From NCBI GenBank assembly GCA_020055645.1, contig CM034548.1:43950296-44014295 (forward strand): a stretch of 64,000 nucleotides of DNA, written 5' to 3'. Made by a program: the position numbers and the translations under genes. The notes beneath the pieces were generated by a model. That model was not told where the DNA came from. It did no database searches and was given only the letters and a program-made list of their open reading frames with translations. Below, piece by piece: positions 1 to 14,500 of the stretch (positions are counted from its first letter, which is position 1; each line of letters begins with the position of its first letter). The DNA comes from Tomocerus qinae (lineage: Eukaryota; Arthropoda; Collembola; Entomobryomorpha; Tomoceridae).

Positions 1-3000
1 AAGTGATCAACTACTTACATATAAATGACACTAATTCACTGAGATGGAGCACTTTGGGGAGATAAGAGTACGATGAAGATACAGAATTCACAGAGACTTA
101 ATCCAATAGTGTTTGATTGAACTTGTGTATTGGATCTGTTGCAGTTGAAATGTTTTCAGGAGCGTGGAAAAAGATTTTTATGCAGAACGGGTCTGGGTTG
201 CAGGAGAGAGATGAAAGACTTGTGTACGCAAAAGTCTCAGTTGGTACAAAAAGTTGTTGCTTTTCCAAAAATGGCTAGTGAACAAATCTGCACTAATTAG
301 AACTGACTTTTCTACTCTCGTCCGACAACTAGCAGTGTGGTCCATTACTTCAGGCTGTGCAGTTACATGCTAAACATTAATATTGGGGCCACTTGTTACA
401 TTTATGAACTAAACTACCAAGAACACTGGCATGTATAATTTAATAAACTACAGACACTTTTTTCTATGAAATATCGAATGTTTCAATTTTCATCGTTTTC
501 ACACTTGGCAATTATGAGTTATCCTAAATTTAAAAGAAATCCTTCTAACTTCGTATTTATAAAAATAGTTTTGATTTTTCATTGGATAGTATTTAATAAC
601 AATTAGGATGAGACGATGCAGAAGATGTGCTCACGTTAACACAGGATTGAATGAGGCATGTGCACATGATAAAGTTGGTGGAACGACAAATGGGACGACG
701 AACACTGTCTGTGTGGGAATGAAAACAATCTGTGCACACTTTATTGCTGATTGAAGTTATCAGAGTTGAAACAATTGAGTTCATTTATTTCGGTAAATAC
801 TAACAAATTTAGTTAACCTCCTCCTCACCTCAAGTGTATAATATTAATACTGTTATATTAATATTTATGAAAAATGGTCAGTTTTGTGTTTAGCAGTTTA
901 GTGGAAGACGTTCTCTCTATTGCGTGTATGTAGTCTGACTGGTAGTCAAAGGTGAGCCAAGTCGGCAAAGTTCTCTCAACGTTTAGTTGGTTGGTTGGGT
1001 TACCTGGAGTTGTGCTCACTCTATTCGAACAATCAGTGGACTCTCACGAAGGATCTCAATGTCTGTTGTCTTCTGTGCAAAGGTGCGACTGCATATGAGT
1101 TTCGGGTTTCTACATCTCTCCACTACTCTCCTACTACAGCACACACACAGGCCTCTAGCCTCCCAATCCACCAATAGCATGGCCAAGATATCAAGCTCTC
1201 TTCATATGTGTTCGTCTGCTCTCTATGCCCATGTGCCATAGTAAAATAAAATAAAGAGCATCACACAGGATGAAAAAATCATTATCTGCATGATTAAACC
1301 GTATTTATATATTCTCTCCACTACATTGCGTACAAACAATCTGTGTTTTCGTTGTGTTTAATCTATTGTAAGGAGACCAGCCACCAGACTGACATTAAAT
1401 CCGATCTATGCTCTCCCCATACACAATTATTTATATAGCCCTACATATTTTATGGAGCGTGGTTTCTCTGTCTTATCACTCAAACCAATTTATACCACTC
1501 TATCACCATACAAAAATTCCTCCGTCACAAGAAAGACAAAAACTCTCTTATATTTACTTAGAAAGGTGAATTCGACAGGTTGGATTTGCTAAGGCTTTTA
1601 TTCGACGTCCACGTTTTGTCTATAGTCCAAGACACTATGCAATACTCTCTCATTCATTCTGTCACCGCGCCACTATTACCTACCTAGTACTCTGTTATTT
1701 ACTATGGGACAGGATTCTGAAGACTTACTACTACAGATACTTAGCTACAAATGTCACTACTACTGCTGTACTACTACCGATATTATGCTTATGGCAGAGA
1801 AGACTTTTTGAAATCAGTAGCACTAGACTAATAGAGTATCAACACGACTTCTTGATAATTTCCTGCTACTTTGCTACATTTCCACCTCAAACAGCTCCAT
1901 TTTCTATACACAACTCATTATTGTTGACAACTCTATACCTGCTGTCCACTTTAGGTCACACTCACTCTGGTATAGAGTACTTACTGCCTACTGCTACCTC
2001 CTCTCAACTTACCATATACAAAACAAAAACGTTTGCACAGCTTCCTAGGCTAAGCGAATTACTGCAAAGAGCTGATCATCATAGTTTACTATCAATTTTA
2101 CACGACGAGGAACTGGACACGGATAGAAACAGACTAGTCACAAATACACAGATAATATACCGACTGATCGTAAATATATACAGATAATCGTATAGTAGAC
2201 TTTGCAGATAATGATAACAGATAGCTTCATTGTTGCTCTAAGCCACCTTTCTGATTCTATACCTATCCAAACTGTTATATTATTAGTCCGAGTATAAATG
2301 TATCTGTGGGATTCCGTGTTTAGTCTTTTACAGAGGGTTATTTTAAACGATATTATTATTTGTGTTATTATTATACATGTTAATCTTCATTATAATTTAT
2401 CTTTATTTCAGAGATTTATACCATCTGCACTATATAGTAACAATTGACAAATAATACTTACAAATGGCAAGCAGTAGACAACACTATCATTAAAGTGCAC
2501 ATGTGTATAACAATTATATCGTTAAGGGAATGTAAAGAAATAAATCTCATACATTACTATATTCGAAGTATACATATTAGATAGCTTTTCATGGACTACC
2601 TACGTACAATGCGAGCATTTGGCTGTTTTTCTACATTGAATTGCTACCTACATTGCATTGGACCAACACTTTTACATCCACACCGCATACATCTAGAGTA
2701 AAGCCACTTTATATGAAAAGTTATTTACCTGAATTACAACTTACAACTCAAGTAACTTGTTACTTACTGAAAGAGAATGAGTCTGATTGATATTTTCTGA
2801 TGCATTCATAGCTAAGGTCTACTAGACTAGGTAACTAGTACTTTACATTACAGGTATTATGCTCACTCTAGTCCTGTATCGCCTTCTTTTGCTGAATACT
2901 GCGTATTATATCCTTATAGCAGACGCTGAATATCCCTCAACATTCTACAAAGAAAACTAACTTACTGGCCGAACTTTAATATCTGGTGCATTACATACTA

Positions 3001-6000
3001 ATGGTACTAACTATTTCGATGGCTATTAAAGATGGAATCGACTTGAATCAAGAAATTATCTAGAATAGTTTTAAAATGTTTTCGTTATTAACCAGCCAAT
3101 TCCAAACAATCAACACTTACTATTGAGGAAACAAAAATAGAGCGAATTACTAAAAGTTTCATAAGAAAATGGATTTCCACAGATTTATAATTCAGTCTGA
3201 AGTAAATTGATAAAAAGTGCATACGATAGAATGAATGTCTAAAATCGAAACTGTTTACTTGTGTCTGGCAAAGAACATGTGGACGAGAAAATGCTTTGGT
3301 AGAATTGCCATATCAAAAACGAAGCAATGATGATGGGATTTCGATAGGAATGAGGAGGATAGATTCTGTGTCAATTCCACCTCTACGAGAGATATTACTA
3401 TCGGTTCATTTACATTAGATTGTATTTACCCTGTAGTTGTATTATGTACATAACTCAGGGTGAACATCGAGAGCATAACAACAAATCGAATCCAGCGTAT
3501 AGCATGGCATTCTTCTCACAAGGATATTATTATTAGTGGAAGGAGTCGCTGCATTAAAATCAAGTTGAGTGTCGAGTCGCCTATCGCGACGAAATGTCTC
3601 CTTCATCAACTAACCCGTTCAGTTCAGTTCTCCCTTCCGCTCCAAATCCAACAAGACAAATACAGCATGGCATTAACTGACTGAACGACATCAAAACTCA
3701 CAGCTAACAAACTGACTCAAGTTTATTTGACTTTCTTTCCCTCACACTCAAAGCGCATTAAATATAATATACGCTTAAAACGAAGGCATTTGGGTCCTGC
3801 TATAGACATATAACATGGCCAAATGAATTTCATCTAACTATATGCATAGATAGGTCTAACTAATTTTTAGTAAGTAAGTAGTCTTAGCCGCATCTTCTGT
3901 TTGGTAGAGTGTGGCTACTAAATAGTAATCATAAGATGTGCTATAGGTACTATATAGACGAATAGGTAGGTATATTTAAAGGTATAACGTAGTTAAGATT
4001 AGTATTACAATTTATTTCGGAGGAATCAGGAGCTATGGGGAAATAATAGAGGCTGCGATGGCAGAGTGCCTAATCTAGTAGTGGTCCTCTCCTCACTCAC
4101 ATTCCATATGTCATACCTGTACTAACTGAAATTAACTCAACCTCAACTCAACCCCTTCCTTCCTCTTTCTCAACCTCCGTCCGCGACCTGTGCACCTCCA
4201 CTCATATTTCTCACCATACCATTTTACCACGCTTCATCACCTTTTCAACAATAACACTAACAATTCGATTTTAATTCCCATGCTTTATGAGGATATTACC
4301 TTAGCACAGCTCCAACCAACTCCTGCCTCAGATACTATTTATACACAATGTTTCAGAAACTCAACAATTCCGGTGCCCATATAAACCAGACAAGACAAAA
4401 CAGCATTATGTTCAGACATACTACCATCAGTCATAATACTTGTAATACCATCCGTAACTAAAGTGACTTAAATTGTTGTTACCTTAATTTCCATGCAAAT
4501 GCATTCACTATACTAGATATTTTATGCATTTAAATCTACTACTCTCCTCTGACTCTACCTACCTGCCTGCCTCTCCCTCCTCTCTCTGTGTGTTATTTCT
4601 AGTAGGCACTTTATATGGAAGTGTAACTTTGTTGTTGCTACAGCTATTTGAATGTGTTTTTTAATTATATGTTATGTGGCAGAATCTATTTAACGATTGT
4701 ATTGCAATACTTGAAAAGTAAAGGGACCCCAACATTAATCTTGTTATCTGCTGCTATATAGGTACTTAAATAACATTTGCATTGCTAATACTTGTGTGAT
4801 GCTTATTATTAAGTATATTTTGAGTTAATAGGTAGGTACTACTAATAGTTTGGCTTCAATGTCAAATTCTTGTAAAGTATCCTGCAGATTTTCATGGGCT
4901 TTTCTCTGAATCTGCAAAACCTATTGTTTATCCATAGAAAGGAGAGTGTTTCCACGTATGGATGGATAGTACATGCGTCTTCTACTACCTGAATACCAGG
5001 TACTGGTATTTTCTACTTACTAGTACACAACACACTGCCCTTTTTCATGTAACAGTACGCAGGAAGTCGAGGAGATTACGAAGCCGATACTAACCTTACT
5101 GCCATATAAGGAAGAGACCTGATAGAAATCACCTTGTCTGATCACATACTTGCAATCAAGAGAAGCTCGACTAAAATATGTCTACATTTCATTACATAAA
5201 GAAAAAAATAAATAGTAGCTCTCCTTTCTGTGTAAAAGTCATATATTAAACAGGTGGTGCAGTCATGGTAAGTATTAAGCACAGCATAAATAATCTACAA
5301 GGTAAATCCATACGTAATATACATAATAGAATAGTACTATCGACTGATTGAAATCCTCTTTCTCTCTATTCAAAACCAATGCACTCTGCAGACATTGTTG
5401 GCTGGATTCTATTCAACCAATTCTCTCTCTTCCTCTCTCAACAAGATAACATTAACAACTTATTCTCACTACCTGCCTTTATATCACCTCACAAAGAGAA
5501 GAAGAGCAAATCTACGAAACAATAGCTTCAGCACAACTAATAAGTAGACGTTCTCCCCAATATATTATCAGCATTCACAACAGCGGACACAATTCATAGC
5601 ACTAATGCCTACGAAGAATCCCTCTTCTAGCTAGACTACAGAGAGCTAGCGAAATACGACACGATACAATTAAGTATATCTTTAACTGCGACTGCCGCAC
5701 CAGAATGAAATGAGAAAGAGAGAAAAAGAAAATTGGATAATGAAGAGATACCAATCCAACTTGTTCAACGTTGGAACTATCACACAAATAGTATAAGATA
5801 TCTCTAACAAAGTCAACACTTATAAGGGGCAAAATAATTACTTGCATAAATGAAACTGTAATTCATATCCAAACTATTTATCTGTAACTGAGAATAATAG
5901 CATTTGGACAAAGAAATAAAATTCAAACAATCTTTTCAAATATTCACAATGAGAATGCAAATCTTACTGATACACTAACCTAAGCAGAAATGCAAATCCC

Positions 6001-9000
6001 AAATGCAGTTCCCAACATGTATATTTTAATTAAGATCTCAAATCTTTGTCTACTACTCACACACATATCCCTCATAATCTTTAGAAATTCTATTACATAC
6101 TATACATTTTGTGAAAGTGTTACGGAAATGCGACAATTAGTATTTGTTTTATTATGGCCGAATTCAAACACAATTATATATTAACATAATATGAAACAAA
6201 TGGTAAGTGTGACCAAATTGAATGGGATCACTCCATCTCAGAACGATAAAAGATACTAATAAAACCCAGGAGATATGGTACACACCACATGATGAGTGTG
6301 TAAATGTACCGAATTACTGTCGTTTTCGTTTTTTAGGTTAAAAAAATGTTTTGCAAGTAGTACAAATCACAAAACGTGATTCAAATTGGTCATTTATAAA
6401 ATCTCATTAGAAGCATCGAGATTTAAAGAGCCTACTGGAAAATGCACAGTTTTTTCCATTTGTTTAACATGTGGTCGAGATTGTTTGTTTGTAAGGTGGA
6501 TCACCTGCAACATAAAAGATGATACTTCCATGGTAATTTGTGTTTGTACCTATTCTTTACTCCTGACTAGTGTGGAATTCATGAGAGATAAACAACAGTG
6601 TGCAACAATAGATTAATACTGCAGCAAAGAAAATAAATCATATTATCTCTTGCAAATAATCTCATTATACTCACAGATGCAAGTAAAAGTAATTGGATAG
6701 GTACACAGAGTCTAGCATAATGGGTAAATGTGTAGAATGTGAACTCATAAATCCTAAGGTATTTGAATTAATCCTGCTATCGTGGTCTGTGTTCCAGATA
6801 GTTGCATTCTGCATTGCATACTATTGTAGTGGATGTACCGTGATTGACTCAGGTTACGAGATATTTAGTTGGAGGCAGAAACCTAACCATTCATTGAAAT
6901 ATGGCGTGCTAAATCGTCATAATATTATAGAAACTTGCAATTATGTCTGAATTATTTACTTGTCTAAACGTTTCGCAAGTAGAGTTTTGAGGAAGAATTT
7001 TATCCTTGATGCATGAATTGTATTTTTCCATAGGGAGAAGAGGAATTTTCCGCCGTTCGGAGGTGAAGAAAAAGAAGCTAGCAATGCATGCATTTATACT
7101 GGTATATCCTGACTGACGGTGTAGAGCCCGTAGAGGCAAACACTTAAAAGTGTAACTATTAGTTGCAGCCACCCATTCAGCGGAAATGTTGACAGATGGA
7201 CATGTCAGATTTTATGGAGAGAGGTTTTTCGGGTTCTTTACACAGAAGTGACGGTTCCATGCAAAACTAACAAATCGACTATGTTGGTGCCGCTCTTTAA
7301 AGCAGAAAAATTTGGGTAATTGGTGTTTGAGCAATTCCAACTGAAAGAGATACATAAATTTTCATGAGAATAAGAGCACGACCGGATGAATTAGTCTAGT
7401 CCAGTCAAGTTCAGGTCTGAGCTGGCTGACCGACTAAGAAAGATAATATTGTACATCTACATGGCGCAAACGAGTTATATCACAAAGAGTATCGCCTCAT
7501 AGATCATACCTGTACCTGTTTCTTTGGACTCCAGGTTAACATTCAATGCATTTCTAACTCCTCTCTCTATTCTATTAGTAATGTTTATTTGGCTCGGTAT
7601 TTTTTCCGCTTTAGTACGTATTCGTTTGCACTTTGGCATCTCTCGACCACTATTTGCGCTATGCATGTATGTACCACTTCAATGCAAATACAAACACATG
7701 CACTTTTATGCTAATCTAAACAGCAGGCAATTATCTATCTTCTGTGGAGCATCCATACTTCAAAATTCTTTCTCGAAATAAAATTATTATCTCTGCAAAG
7801 TAGATAGGTATCACCTGTGCGTTTGACTCTGTATGAAAGTCTGCGAAGAGATTACTACGTAGTAAATAGTAGCATTTGTTCTGTTTACGTGGTGTGTACA
7901 AGTTTATGACACGACACGATGCCCAGAGTAGATAAATACTTGACTGATAGGTATTAGAAGCCCATTATTGTATAAATACTTATGAACGATTAGTAGATGC
8001 ATTAAATATGCAAGTACGCAAAGTAGGCATTGGGTGAAGCAGAATGTATGTATAATCTGGTTCTGTTGGCTGCCGAAGTTGAGTTGAGCAGTGAATTGGC
8101 CACATTCTGAACTGAACTAAAGTCAAGAGTAACCACAGGGTGCCCAATTTGTTGAGACTGTGAAGCTGTAGCCCACCCTTTGTCTCTCGTATAATAATTG
8201 ATTCGAATCCTCCACCTTGCTACCATTACCATATTTTCCACTTCGGCGAAAGACTAATTAAGTGCCTACTGGTAATAGCTATATTAGATATTCAAATAAA
8301 CCTTAAATAGTCGCAATTTACATTGCATTATTAAATAATTGCACACATAATTTCCATAATATATGGTGTATTTCTTTCGCATTACCTTTTCTGCACGCTT
8401 TTTATTTTGGTTTCGCCCTTTTATGCCCATATATAAATACCATGGCTATCCGTACATTTGTGAAATGCATTCTCCATGTGTCCAATTAAATATCTCGTAC
8501 GTAGGTACTCTACTCATATTATGTTTAAACATTTTGAATTAATTCAATGCTACAGTACCGTACTACTACGTTCGTGGCATATTTTTCAGAATCTAGATAC
8601 CCAAACTCCCTTTGTAGAAAAACAATTTCAATGAAAATGTGTATAATTTAATACTTTTCGTCATCAATAACTTTTGCTTTGAGAAAGACAACAACTTTTG
8701 GCCAGTCAGAAAAGTAAAGTAAATGTAGCAATAATTAATTTTCATAAGAAAGTTGACTACAATGTTCCACATTGGTTCGACAGGCAATAATATTATTGAA
8801 AAGGTGTACCCACACATAATTTATGTAGTATAGTACACGTAAATATGTTTAAATGTACTACATACCTACTCATTATAAGGAGATTCTACTACTCCGTGTT
8901 ACTTGTCTGTTGTGTAGACGTTTTTATGCATTTTGAGCATTAGACAGATTGAAAGAGGCCCTGAGACTCATAGTAGACAGAGTAATGGCTCAATAGCGGC

Positions 9001-10471
9001 AGAAAGTGGTGTTTATGAATATGGAAGGGTTAGCTGTAATAAATAGGCAGTCACCTAGGGTTTGGGTACAGCAAAGGGCTCTCTTGCCAAAATATATCAT
9101 TTGAAATTGCAATAATGTAGTGCCTCAAGTCTTTAAAAGGAGCCATTTGAGCCATATTTGGAAGTGGAGTGAGCAATTCAGCCCCTCAAAGAATATTTCG
9201 TTGGAGGACTGCAATCTTCAGAGGGAACTTTATCTCCTGGTGCACAAGTAGATGAAACTCGACGTTGGATTTCCTTTTGGTTGGCACCGATGGAAAGAAG
9301 CGGACTGAAATTCTTTGCCACTAAATATTATTATTGCTACAGAATGCATTAAGTAGACTTGACTCAGACTCAAGGCTTTCCTTCGGTTAGCTGTGTGTGC
9401 ATAATAAGGATATATATATATATAATATTATTATTATCTGACGTAAATGATAAGACGCTAGAACTACAACTATAAAACGGATTTCATTTTCATCTACTAT
9501 TTACTGCTGTGGGACACGAGAGGAAAACTCGCCTATTGCTCTGTAGCTCGGGAATAAAAACAGTAAATAAAATTTCTGCAGATTCGTTTCGTAATAAGAA
9601 AAGTACCTCCCTTCATACCTCTGCTCTGTTCATAGGTACCTATGAGTATGAGCCGATGTCTGGTCTCTATATAGCTGTCTATATCCTCTCCGCTCAAGAA
9701 ATGAAGAACCTAAACATTTAAGTATAACCTCCTAGTGTGTTATATAAAGTGGAACACTATAATTTCAGTATTCTTGCATGCAATTTTCGAGTTTCTTTGC
9801 AAACGAAACACATTAAATTATTCTAATCTAATTTTTCAATCCTTCGCAACAAGAGAATCGACACGAAGGCAGATAACTACCGTGTTTTCCTATTCTGAAC
9901 AGATTCTTAAGTGAAATAAAACTGATTGACAGCCTAGTTAGCTCTTTCTTTTAGGTCCTTTTACAGCCTCTCTATCATAATGAGCCATTTGCAGCATAAA
10001 ATAAAGCTTCTTATCAGAGCTTACAGAGTTTAGCGTTCACTGATGTTCTCTTCATTTTTTTTCAATATAAGCAATCAAACCAGTATAAATCCAGTTACTT
10101 CGCTTTGATGTTTCAAACTCATTTGTATAAAATTATTCGCATCTTCTGGTTGCCAACCTTGTGGTGTATAATGAAGTCTGTTAGTAAATAGTAGTTGCCA
10201 GTTGAAGTTTAACTGTCTACAAATGCTAGAAATACATATAATATTCTCCCATAAGCTAAGCTAATAAATGAGGATTGCTCTACCTGGGCATGCAGCTCTC
10301 TATCCAATGCGACAAAGTTGTACCATTACAGTAAAGGCATTCCAGTTTTATTACCTATATATTTATACTTCAATTGAGAGCAACGAGAAACAATTAATAG
10401 CTCCTGGCAAATCTCAAGTAGCTAAACGAAACATGTAGACACGACATGAGATTGACAAAAATTACGACAAA
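1..10471. other. Gene-poor flank, no recognisable gene
   Basis: AT-rich single-copy-looking sequence without any open frame I can tie to a protein family, and without an obvious transposon. It holds many short AT-rich microrepeats (for example TATATATATATA near 9411) and recurrent TAGGTA/TACCTA strings. Octamer motifs ATGCAAAT or its complement occur at 4493, 4775, 5955, 5990 and 7682. The longest open frames (about 110 codons near 1852-2187, about 79 near 8002-8241) have no family signature and no clear splice framework. It may be intergenic regulatory DNA or a very long intron. Confidence 0.5.
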
Positions 10472-10695
10472 CGATGCATGCAGGATCATGCAGTGCAACT
10501 ATAACTGCCACTTCTTTCCTTAAGGAGACTGGTGCTAACAGGGAAAATAATAATTACATGCCTAGATTTGTTTTGGCTTGCCAAGTACCAGACCAGCCAC
10601 TTTATGTACACAGGAATAGAAAATTCCCGATATGAAATCGAAGTGAGCCGAAGAGTTGAATCTCTGGTTGGAGGCAAGGGTGGTTGCTGTACGGA

Positions 10696-10905
10696 CTAGA
10701 AATCTTTTGCATCATTTTTGAGACAGATTAGACCTCCCGAGATGACCTGCAGGGGGTCATCTGGGGCTACCACACCCCCTTCCGTATTCTCCTTTTGTCT
10801 ATCCCTACTTGACTCTATTTTCTTCAGTTCTGTGCTGTAGTTCTTTTCTTGTCTTGGCACACATTTGCATAACACGTCTCGTATTGAAACCGACGATTTG
10901 CTCAT
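10696..10905 (-). CDS. Possible small ORF or exon, 69 codons, unknown
   Basis: A complete ATG-to-TAG frame with an in-frame stop immediately upstream of the ATG. The predicted peptide is hydrophilic and mixed-charge (begins MSKSSVSIRDVL, ends NDAKDF), and the block is more GC-rich than its surroundings. The opposite strand just downstream (10472-10633, +) is also open for about 50 codons. No domain, signal peptide or membrane segment is visible and I recognise no family. It could equally be a conserved non-coding element or chance, because no splice sites or poly(A) signal support it. Confidence 0.2.
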   Translation of the reverse strand: MSKSSVSIRDVLCKCVPRQEKNYSTELKKIESSRDRQKENTEGGVVAPDDPLQVISGGLICLKNDAKDF

Positions 10906-11494
10906 CGATTATGCAGTGTGAATACGCCTCGATAGCCATGCACGGTCGGAGAGCCACTGGACCTACGCCCTAGCACAATGGCTTCATTATCTCCTCATCC
11001 CTTGGCCCAGTCAAGCACCAACCAAACCGGCACGCATAATATTCTCAGACTGCCTGGAAATCTTTAGCACTTGCCTTAAGACTCGCTGCATCAATCTCAT
11101 CGTCATCGTGATTTTTATCCTCCCAGCATTCTAGCTCTCCTTTCCGGTAGTTATATTATCTACAAGAATTTCTTTCTCCATTCCTCTTTTTATTAAACAC
11201 CAACAGATTTTTCATACACCCACGGAAAATACTGTCACCATTTACAACTAAGCGACCAGCCTACTTACTACATATTTTACACACTCTCCAGAGCAACTAG
11301 ATCCTATCTTACTACTGAATCAGTCTGCCACGCTTTTCTTGTCTTCTACATACTTTCGCACATACCTAGCCACAACCACAACCAAATTCCTAAATGCTGC
11401 ATCTTACACATCATTAAATTCTAACAGACTCTATACCGCACTATTGACTATGTGCACTAAAATCACATTCGGACATAAATAATAATATCATAGA

Positions 11495-11530
11495 GTATCA
11501 CCTTATGGTATTGTATCACGTTATGGTATT
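11495..11530. repeat. Tandem duplication, 2 x 18 bp
   Basis: Two adjacent 18-bp copies of GTATCACnTTATGGTATT that differ at one base. A small local duplication with no evident function. Confidence 0.7.
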
Positions 11531-14500
11531 AGCAATGTGTCCTACTTTCCAAAATACTCTCAATTAAATATGTATACTATTCGATTGTGCAAAAATATTA
11601 ATTACGATGAACTTTCTAAAAATATGATGGGAAGAGTTTGTCAAACTGTTTCTCCTTCAATGGTTCCAAAGTAGATTTGTCAATATGGCAGGATTTGTCT
11701 TAACAATGACAATCTATGGCCATTGAAGCCGACATTTTACTACAGCGACTTTCAATAAATTCAATAATATATAAATATATTGCTCATCATATGTACACAC
11801 TTTTGGTGACTGATTCAAGGTGCAGTGATCATTATTGCAGTAGTTAAAACAAAAAAATCAAGTAAAAAGTGAACCATCATTGATGTTAATTTCAATAATG
11901 TATCGTTCGAACATAACTTCCAGCCATTGCATGTTCAGGGCATATAAAATATGTATTTATTCAAATGGATTCAGCACTTTCTTCTGGTTAATGTTCATTC
12001 ATCACACTCATAAATCATCTCATTATTTTACATTCCATTTAGAGATTGCTAGCCTGTCGGTTCAAATTGCTCGATATTGAGCATAAACGAGGAGATAAGG
12101 AATTTAAAAAAACGTTAGCCTGCATTTATATTTAAAACAATTTAATTTTTTTAGTACGTTCTAATCTATTTTAATGCCATTTTGGTACACGTGGTAGTTG
12201 CACGCCGAAAAACTATTTCAAAGCATTTGTCAATATCCTTGTAAACGGTTGTAATATTGCTTATTACTTCTAATAGACATGACTTGTGTATACCTACTTA
12301 GAATAATATATTTTTTGTTTTCCTAAATTCATAACTTAGAATGCTAAAAGAAGAAGGATAAGACGTACAAATATTTAACTTGGAATGTTATATCGAGACA
12401 TTACAAGAAATATAGTTTATAGAAGGAAAACCTCTAATCTTGCCTTGTGATCGGCAATTGATAGTGGCAGATAGGGTTGAAATGTTCCAAGGAAGTGACA
12501 TCTTTGTCTTCCAAGTTCATCTGCAGACTTGAATAAGACTAAATGACAAAGAAGATTTATTATTGCGTAAGGATTGGGAGATGGAAGAAGAACATTTAGT
12601 TTACATAACTGCAGCACCTGGACAAAGACATAACTAATGTGTTTGATGTAAGCGATCGTTGTATCTCAAGTATGTTTATATAATGTGTCTATCTCTGTTC
12701 ATTTCATACTGCAGTCAAGTCAAGAACTCACCTCACTCACTCATTGTCTGTCCAGCCAGCCACTGCTAGGCATCTCTTAGTAGGGAAATGAAGATGAGCT
12801 TATTAAATACCTACGCAACGTGCGTATATTATAAATAGGTACTTATAAATACTACGGATGCGTACGAGAGAGAGAGTCGTATAACATGTGTAAAATGTAC
12901 ATAATATATTACATTCCGCAATTGTATACCTAGCGTAAAAAAAGACGAGGTTTCATATGACCAAAAATCATGCAAATAAGGGTGGAACCCTCGTTCTCAC
13001 GATAGAACACACGAACTGCACTTTTTTGGACTCACCATATTAAGCGAGACGATCATCCTGTCCTCTTCCTAGCTGTGGCTAATCCCTCCATGGAACTGTG
13101 CTCAGGATTTACTCGCTCCATAAATGCATATATTGACAAAAACAATTCATTCTTCCCTTATCTACAGTCCTTATCCGTAAGGAGTACTATTTTCTCATTT
13201 TAAACACAATTTACCATAAAAAATATTTACACATACTCATCCAACTAAGTAAGAGTTATTAGATCCAACTCAATTTGATTTTAATCACTCAAAACCATAT
13301 CAATATAATGTCTCATTACTTATTTTCTGTTCCTATCAGCAAGCTTGACAGACAGGAGTGCGATAAAGCTCTATTTTGATATTTCTTTAATGAACTCAAA
13401 TAAACACACCCAACAAATCTCTTCGATATTAATCCAAATGGTTTCCTAGTGCTTAGTACTGATCGTTTTATCTATATCTGTGTACATAATTTGAAATACT
13501 ATATATATACCGAGGTAGTTAGTTACTATTGAAATGTTTTACATGGTACACACTGCAGGTAAAATCATGAGACAATGGACAAAGAGCTATTAAGCCTTAA
13601 ATAAATACGTTTATTGCATCTCGATTTTTCAATTGTGATTAGGACGTAGTATTTTTAACATTTGCAGATATTATGTGCATGTGTGAATAATTTATTTTCT
13701 TCCCGTGTGTACAAATGCATAATAAAGTTATTATCCCATGCATTCTATAATTATTATAAAATGAAAGCACTCATTAACATTATAGCACCCTAAGTAGACA
13801 CCTAAACTAGTTAAAGAAATTGCTTCCCCTCATAATTAATAAATGGCAGCCTAATCATCATAATCTCTGAGAATGACCAAGTAAATAAGTACTTAATCCC
13901 TGCATAAAATATTACCTAGTAAAAACATTCTTGTTGGAAAGGCAGGTTGAGCTAAGCTTGTAGTAGTATCAAGGTAGGCACTATAGTTATTTATTATATT
14001 ATGTAAATGCCTTAGGTACGCTCTGTTGTATAATGTTGCATAACCTCTGTCTTTAGCTGTAATAGCAACAGTAACTAACAATAAAACGTGTTGCCGAAAA
14101 CTTATTAGCTGTTACCTAGAAGTACCTGTTGTTTCCAACTGTCTGGCTATGCCAAGATATGCAACAGGTGAAAGCAAAAGCAGACACGCTCCATACGAAC
14201 AGACATTATTTTTATCTTACATTTTTGCATGACATTATTATATACGCCACGTCCAAGTCGACTGCTAAAAGCAAGACGGGGTACGAAAGTTACTTACAGC
14301 ATTTATCCATTTACAGAGATAGCATTACTCATACATTACTTTGTATCCGCTCAAGTCCGTCTGGCCGAAAGTCATGAAACACACAACTGACCTTAAGATA
14401 CATTGATATATTTACATGCATGGGATTTGGCTCTTATTTACATATATGGGTAAATGAGAAATAGATGTAAATTCGTCCAATTCTGAGTACTTGACTTTAG

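Noticed and set aside
1852-2187. 111-codon plus-strand frame
   Set aside because: It begins at a TTG rather than an ATG, has no family signature and no acceptor or promoter context.
2527-2539. GGAATGTAAAGAA, identical to the core of miR-1
   Set aside because: No complementary arm lies within 60 bases on either side, so no precursor hairpin can form.
3425-3465. TACCCTGTAG resembling miR-10, within a small hairpin
   Set aside because: The hairpin is only about 41 nt with a stem near 16 bp, too short for an animal pre-miRNA, and the match ends after ten bases.
8196-8212. GATTCGAATCC, like a tRNA T-arm
   Set aside because: No acceptor stem, D-arm or anticodon arm can be built around it on either strand.
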